Below, piece by piece: positions 59,069-64,000 of a stretch of 64,000 nucleotides of DNA. A program made the translations under genes and the position numbers. Each line of letters starts with the position of its first letter. The first letter of the stretch is position 1. This DNA comes from Thalassia testudinum (Eukaryota > Streptophyta > Magnoliopsida > Alismatales > Hydrocharitaceae). The DNA lies in the NCBI GenBank assembly GCA_037157565.1, contig JAZHRO010000003.1, positions 68,264,501 to 68,328,500 on the forward strand. Reading direction: 5' to 3'. The notes beneath the pieces were generated by a model that searched no databases, was not told where the DNA came from, and was given only the letters and a program-made list of their open reading frames with translations.

Positions 59069-60871
59069 TCATTGTATTAAAAAGACATAAAACAGAGTGG
59101 AAAAGCGTAGAAAGCACCTGAATTGCGTGGATATCGGGTCCGCTCCGAGATGAAAATGAAAAAGAACTGTATATGTGCTGAGTTTAGTGCCTTCAGCTAG
59201 GCACACTATACAAAGAAAAGAAATGAAGAATTCACATGTGCAGGTCAGAATTAGAATGAACAGAAGAATCCTCTGACCTGCCAGCAGAGGTCCACAGATG
59301 TGGACCAGATTGTGGTGTAGACCCATCCCCCATAATCGAGAATATCTTAGGTTCTGGATAAAAATTACCCAAAACCTAAAATCAGAATGCAAGCGGGGTC
59401 GGGCCTGCGATTTGTGAGGATGCAACCCAAGGCCAAAATGTCGGGTTACAAAGAATTGAAGCTCAAAAGGATAATCGTTAAATGTGTGCTTGTGTTTGAC
59501 ATCCTCGAAACAAATGTCGTAAGGGTTCTGATTTGATGGTTTCAGCTTAAAAGGAACCCTTCGACTCAATCTTCCATTTCCTCCAAAATTAACTTCCCAA
59601 ATTAGAACTTCCCCGCTCCTATCCTCCTCATTAAGTGTATCAAATTCCAGGACATCTTGTATATTCATCACCCCGTCTGGAATCTCCAAGTCTAAATGAT
59701 GTGGCAGAATCAAAATTGACTTGGGTCTAATTATCTCAGAATTAGAATCATCAATAAGCTCAACAGGGTGTAACTGATAATCAGGGCATTGAATTGATTC
59801 ATCCAGAAAATGCGATTCTGGATCTGTATCGTGTGCCCTAATAAGATCAGTTTCCTCAGTTATTGGGCTATCAAATGATCTATCAAATTCCTCAGGCCCA
59901 ATCGTCTCACAAAAATCGTGATCTGAAAACTCGTGTGAGACTTCGCAACTTGAATCTTCACCATCAAAGAAATCAGGATCCGTATCAATGTATGTCCCAA
60001 AATCAGTTGTCACTTTGTGTTCCCAGGAGACATACGTTTTCTCGTAACCCGGCTCAGGGATCTCAGGTGAAGAAATCAGATCATCCTTAATTGGTTGCTT
60101 TAATTCAATCTGGTCAGCCTCGTAACACATGTTCCCCCCAACAGGTGCCTGAGCGGGTTCTGTCATTGGCTTTCCTGAAGAGGGTTCATCCTGGGAATCA
60201 TCCCAAGATTGAATCAAAGCAACCACGAATCTCATCCTCAATTTCGCTAATTTCCCAAGTAGAAACTCACTCGGGTTCTTATCCTTAACATCCTGGAGCC
60301 GATCCAACAAAGACTTATTTAAATCATCAATCATTTCAATCAGGGGCTCCAATCTCTCAATGCAAGGTATTGGCTAAACTTCTAAAGATTGAATGATATT
60401 CCTCAAGTTAGCCAGAACCTTATCTTGAACCTGATTAACCTGAACCAAATGAGTTGGTTCAGGGTTGGGCGGGTTTGACATCAATGTAGAGGAATTAACG
60501 AATTGAGATTCGTTATACCCATCCTGATAATAGGTCATTTCAGATTGTTCAAAAGATGGAGATGACCTAAAGGCAGTGAAATCAGAGGATGGGTAAGGAT
60601 CAGTGTATCCTTCTTGATTGTAGATCGCATTAGGTTGTTCATGAAAGGAGGACGATCTATAATCGATGCAACTCTGAGAAGGATAGAATTGAGAATCAAA
60701 GTGTTCAGGGTTAGACCCTAAACACGGGGGTCCGGAATTGTATCCACAATCCGAATTATCCCAACTAACTGATGGTCGATTACAATACGAGTTGGGATAA
60801 TTGTCATGTTGAGGATAATTTACAACAGGAGGGAAAGAGCGGGAATGCGTGAAATATGTGGAAGGATTCAT
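59069..60871 (-). pseudogene. Family-A conserved ORF (unknown product), A5 copy, one stop
   Basis: This is the best copy. ATG at 60871 (MNPSTYFTHSRSFPPVVNY); one in-frame TAG at 60374-60376 in place of a Gln codon; otherwise open to TAA/TAG at 59069. Residues 1-130 are rich in Tyr, Pro, Ser and Asn. Residues 150-240 look helical and end LAKLRMRFVVALIQSWDD. Residues 250-470 are acidic with DTDPDFFDGEDSS and conserved HTFNDYPFEL near the end. The stop used by A1 and A3 is CGA here (59441-59443), so the frame runs on about 120 codons with a hydrophobic stretch (RILLFILILTCTCEFF). That tail overlaps DNA that is non-coding in C, so the natural end is probably near residue 476. No zinc knuckle, protease or polymerase motif is present. 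Function unknown. Confidence 0.75.
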
Positions 60872-62039
60872 GAGACACGGGTGGAAGAAAGGTGCCCTGC
60901 AATACAAACAATCAAACCTGTCCTTAAATGGGTTAGCCTACAGACCTACAGACTCCCAAAACCCGTCTTGAGATAAAGGAACGATTTGATCTACTTCTGT
61001 CTGTTCAATCCAACCAGTTAGAAGGAGGGACTGGGGAGAAGGTTCTTCCTTCGACTTGCGCCTCCGGTTCCTAGTGTACCCCCCAGCCGCGATCGTTTGA
61101 CTCTGCTCCCCTAGCTAGACATCAGATTGAACAGTAGAAACAGACTAATCGAAAATAATCTCGTTCTGAGTTCTGAAGAGCGAGTCCAATCCTTAAGGCC
61201 AACGTCTACTCTGTTTTATTTAGGGCTAGGTTTGAATGTGCTTTGGAATGTGATGGGCCCTTTAAATGGGTTGTGCCCTTAATGATTGATTGCTTTGTGT
61301 GTGCGTGCACAACCAGTGGTTTTCAAGCAAGATTATTTTTGATGTGGTGAATTTTAAGGTTCAAATCTTGCTTAGTAGCTTTTAGGATTCATCTTTAGGT
61401 GTTTTCAATCAAGTTTCATTGGCACACCAGGTTTTGCAAGCACAGGTGAAGATATTTTCCTTTAAAGTTTAAAAAGAATGTGGAGTGCCTAGTAGATCCC
61501 TAAGAGTTGAACCTAATTGGCAGCTACTTGATGAGTTGATTTTATTTGAAGTGGTGCGGCCCAAACAACTCAAACAACTGGCCTGATGCACCACCTAATT
61601 AGGCACACAAATGATTACCCAATCTGATTTCTACTCGATTATGTGTTTGGATGTGTGTACCGGCTTCTAAGATTAGTTTACTGGTTGAGTTAGAAAATCA
61701 GATGAGGTTGTGTACCTCTGAGAGATTTTTTTTTTTATTTTTTTCTTTTTTTAATGTGGGGGTTGGAGTGAGTATGGATGTCAAACAACAAACAATCTAA
61801 CCTTAGAGTTTATCAGAACACCTAGGTTGATTGATGTTTGAATTATTATGTGATGAAATAAAATCTAATGGGTGGGAGGTAGGGGATAACTTACAAAGCC
61901 TTCCACAGCACTTTACTCCGATCTACTGCTTTTGCCTGTCTCAAAAGAGTACCTGCAATTACAATAAGAAAGGAAAAAAAAAAGTGAGGTAAATGATTTG
62001 TAAGTTACAAAATGCGAAGAGAAATCAAAGAGCGTTGCC

Positions 62040-62057
62040 TCCCCGGCAACGGTGCCA
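62040..62057 (-). other. A5 primer binding site
   Basis: Minus strand TGGCACCGTTGCCGGGGA differs from the recalled tRNA-Asp complement at one position, the best match in the window. Confidence 0.9.
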
Positions 62058-62802
62058 AAATGTTGAACTTATTTACGAAGCTACGCTAACGTGTTCGGTT
62101 TTGGAAAACCTGTCGTTGTAGTTCGAAAGCGAAGGATTCGTGTTCAACAAATAAAATTTATACCGAAATTAAAATTCCGGGTCGAACACAGGGAGGCGAA
62201 CGTTTGATTTAAAAACTTCGCGTTTCTTTTTATTTTGTCACAAAGAAATTCAATTTAAACTATCTAAGTATCTACAACAAATAAAAGAGAGAGAGGGAGT
62301 AAGAGAGAGAGAAGGAATACTATACATGGAAATCAAAATGAGATGTAGAATAGACAAGGAATTTATTATAAAAGAGTTCTTTCGTTACAACTAGAAAACA
62401 TAAAACAATTACTCTAGAAAGCATTAAAAGAATGGAGGGAGAAATGTCCTCCTCGACGATCGCTTGGAGGACGAATAGACTACTCTAGAAAGCAGTAAAT
62501 CTATACTAGAAAGCAGTAAAAAGAATAGGGAGAGAGAATCCTCCTCGACGGTCGCTTGGAGGACGAGCCGGACGGGACGACGCCTGGACGAAGGAGAACG
62601 AAGCGGGACGAAGGAGGACGAAGCAGAAGAACGGGAACGAAGCAGCACGCCATCGTCGTCGCGGGATCCACTTCCGAAGGGGGACGAAAATTTGGACTTT
62701 ATCTCGCGAGAAGCATCCCGGGTGTGGGACAAGCTTCTCTTGAGCTTTGGAGAGGTAGAGAGGAGAAGGAAGGGATGAGAATTTCGTATGGAGGGGGTCT
62801 CC

Positions 62803-62895
62803 TTTTATAGTTGCAAGGAGTGGGGGCAAAATGGACATTACACTTTCAAAACAATAAATGAGGGGTCTTTAGTGACGGATGAAACCGTCGCTAAA
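62803..62895 (-). promoter_or_regulatory. A5 LTR core promoter: TATA box plus upstream foldback
   Basis: Minus-strand TATAAAA at 62803-62809 lies about 60 bp downstream of the TTTAGCGACGG..CCGTCACTAAA foldback (62868-62895). Transcription would run leftwards through the CTTCGTCC-rich region, out of the LTR, to the PBS at 62057. Confidence 0.7.
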
Positions 62896-62980
62896 GCCCC
62901 CAGCGCGCGCGTCGCTTCCGCGCCCACACGCGCCTGCTCGACTGCCCGCGCGTAACGCCTACGCACGTCGCTTGATTTTC

Positions 62981-63610
62981 AGCCGTCCGATCGCGAGATC
63001 GGACGGCTTAGATTGCGTCCGCGCCCGCTGCGTAGCGCGCCCGCCCGCGTGCGATCGCGCATTACGCCCGGCGTGCAATCGCGCGTCGTCCTGATTGAGC
63101 GCGCGCAGCCGTTGGATCTTCATCTGACGCTCGTGCGCGCCCGCTCGCCCGCGCCTTCCACCCCCTCACCGCGGCTCGAACCCGCGACCTCCGCTTCGCC
63201 CGCAGCTGCATCGCCGCTGCGCTACGCGGGCGAAATGGTCGCGCGGACGCTTTTAAGCGCGAGTGACCGCAGCCGTTGGATCGAGATCCAACGGCAGAGA
63301 GGAGACGGTGCGCGGTCTTCACAAGACGCATGCGGCCGATTGGGCGGCTGAGATGGCGCCACGTGGCGCCATCTTGGCCGTCCATCTTCTGGAAGTTGTA
63401 GATGGTGCCACGGATGTCGGATTGACTCGATTTTTGTGTCGTTGGGCTGCGATCGTTGATCCGAATTCATCCGTGTGGTCGGATTTGCCATCTGAAGTGC
63501 GGATTTACACCATCCTAGCCCTTGATCTTCTAGGGTTCCCCGATCTCTATTGATGCTACAGATGCCTGATTAGGGCGATCTTGGAGTCGTTGAACTCCAA
63601 TCGTCGCCCT
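62981..63610. repeat. Palindrome array in the A5 LTR U3
   Basis: Four long palindromes lie within 630 bp: 62981-63008 (12-bp perfect arms, 4-nt spacer), 63272-63295 (11-bp perfect arms), 63351-63374 (24-bp perfect, centred on CACGTG) and 63572-63610 (interrupted). A fifth, GGATCTTTGATCC, is near 63628. The array recurs in decayed form in every A and C LTR. Confidence 0.85.
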
Positions 63611-63831
63611 GATCATATCCATACGGTTGGATCTTTGATCCGAGGCCCCGATAAAATATTTGCCCTGTCCAAGCACATAAAAGGAGACAATTAGCCTCCA
63701 TTTTATTCAAACTACTCTAAATGCAAGATGATGCATGTAATGCAATATTTATATCATGAAATGCAATCCTATGCTTAAGAACATGCATAAATAGACATTT
63801 TAAGTAGTGTAAATGTGTTTACATCACGTCC

Positions 63832-64000
63832 GCCTGCCTTCATCCTCCAGCTGCGCCTTCACCACTGCCAGGCCAGCACCTGCAGGCGCTACATAGCTGC
63901 TCCACTCACCCGCGCCCCTGCCAAGCACCGTAGGCACCGCACCAACGGCCGCCTTCGTACCCGCAACACTTCCCCTACCCTAGCCACCAGCAGGGACCTG
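63832..64000 (+). other. B2 internal region, resumed after A5
   Basis: GC-rich sequence with the same CCTGCAGGCG-type motifs seen left of A5 at 55980-56072. It has no clear coding content and runs off the window. Confidence 0.55.

Larger units (their letters stand above)
56073..63826 (-). mobile_element. A5: complete, youngest family-A element (minus)
   Basis: The target duplication CGTCC is perfect (56068-56072 and 63827-63831). LTRs are 56073-57823 and 62061-63826. By hand comparison they differ at roughly 40 sites plus a few indels over 1.75 kb, about 98% identity. The PBS is at 62040-62057, the ORF at 59069-60871, and the polypurine tract next to 57823. CpG-rich palindromes in the LTRs are still perfect. 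It is the best copy from which to define the family. Confidence 0.95.
62061..63826 (-). repeat. A5 5' LTR
   Basis: The reference LTR for family A. TATA box 62803-62809 (minus). Foldback arms TTTAGTGACGG and CCGTCGCTAAA at 62868-62895. Palindrome with arms AGCCGTCCGATC / GATCGGACGGCT at 62981-63008. Palindrome with arms GCCGTTGGATC / GATCCAACGGC at 63272-63295. Perfect 24-bp palindrome of half-site AGATGGCGCCAC at 63351-63374. Interrupted palindrome AGGGCGA..TCGCCCT at 63572-63610. Confidence 0.95.
46439..64000 (+). mobile_element. B2: family-B LTR element, split by A4 and A5, runs off the window
   Basis: The 5' LTR starts at 46439 (TGATAAACACCAG..GTTTATCA foldback) and ends CGCATCA at 55296; without A4 it is about 2.06 kb. 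A PBS follows, then an internal region (55320-56072) that resumes at 63832 after A5. No gag-pol is reached before the window ends. Family B uses the same primer type as A and C, so it is probably also an Athila/Tat-like gypsy element. Confidence 0.8.

Noticed and set aside
59069..59440. Envelope-like transmembrane protein formed by the A5 ORF tail
   Set aside because: The hydrophobic stretch arises only after loss of the TGA kept in A1 and A3, and the DNA resembles 3' non-coding sequence of C (around 35985-36010). Kept as a question, not a call.
63013..63351. 112-aa Arg/Ala/Ser-rich frame, repeated at 57023-57361
   Set aside because: It spans the palindrome array and tRNA-like region of the A5 LTRs. 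The frame is kept because the two LTRs are 98% alike, not because of coding constraint that I can show.

Overview
This window is intergenic plant DNA made almost entirely of nested LTR retrotransposons. I find no intact host gene, no rRNA and no functional tRNA gene. A land plant, probably a flowering plant with a large repeat-rich genome, is indicated by three things: Athila-type Ty3/gypsy gag-pol with a primer binding site (PBS) matching plant tRNA-Asp, a copia integrase fragment, and repeated insertion of LTR elements into LTR elements. I cannot name the species. Family letters A-E below are my own labels.

Layout. 1-205: Ty1/copia integrase end. About 240-1105: minus-strand fragment of a family-A/C type LTR. 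About 1285-13752: a minus-strand family-B LTR, split by full-length A1 (1658-9464, target duplication ACCAC) and by a plus-strand B solo LTR (10011-12257, GTGGT). 13753-14967: spacer with CACTA-like sequence. 14968-39224: element C, a dead but once autonomous Athila-like element with gag, protease, reverse transcriptase (RT), RNase H and integrase. Its pol is cut by A2 (20585-23525, GATAT), A3 (24270-31875, ATTTC) and solo LTR D (32278-33955, GTCAT). 39225-40153: spacer with a tRNA-Gly pseudogene. 40154-42920 and 43495-~46154: two LTRs of family E in inverted orientation around 0.57 kb holding a short unidentified ORF. 46439-64000: element B2 (plus), whose 5' LTR contains A4 (47639-54436, minus, truncated) and whose internal region contains A5 (56073-63826, minus, complete, duplication CGTCC).

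Family A is the most interesting system. It is a 7.6-7.8 kb element with LTRs of about 1.7-1.8 kb, a tRNA-Asp PBS and a polypurine tract. It has no recognisable protease, RT, RNase H or integrase. In their place is one conserved ORF of about 476 codons that I do not recognise, present in four copies. The 5' leader and 3' non-coding region are homologous to Athila element C, so A looks like a non-autonomous partner carrying its own unknown protein. Its LTR U3 holds an array of long palindromes, a TTTAGTGACGG foldback just upstream of the TATA box, and a tRNA-like A-box/B-box segment. In A3 the PBS continues into the body of tRNA-Asp for about 47 nt, which looks like a record of reverse transcription past the usual stop in the primer tRNA.

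Relative age: A5 is the youngest (two LTRs about 98% alike by hand count, perfect target duplication, CpG-rich palindromes still perfect). C, the B LTR at the left and the fragment at 240-1105 are old and CpG-depleted.
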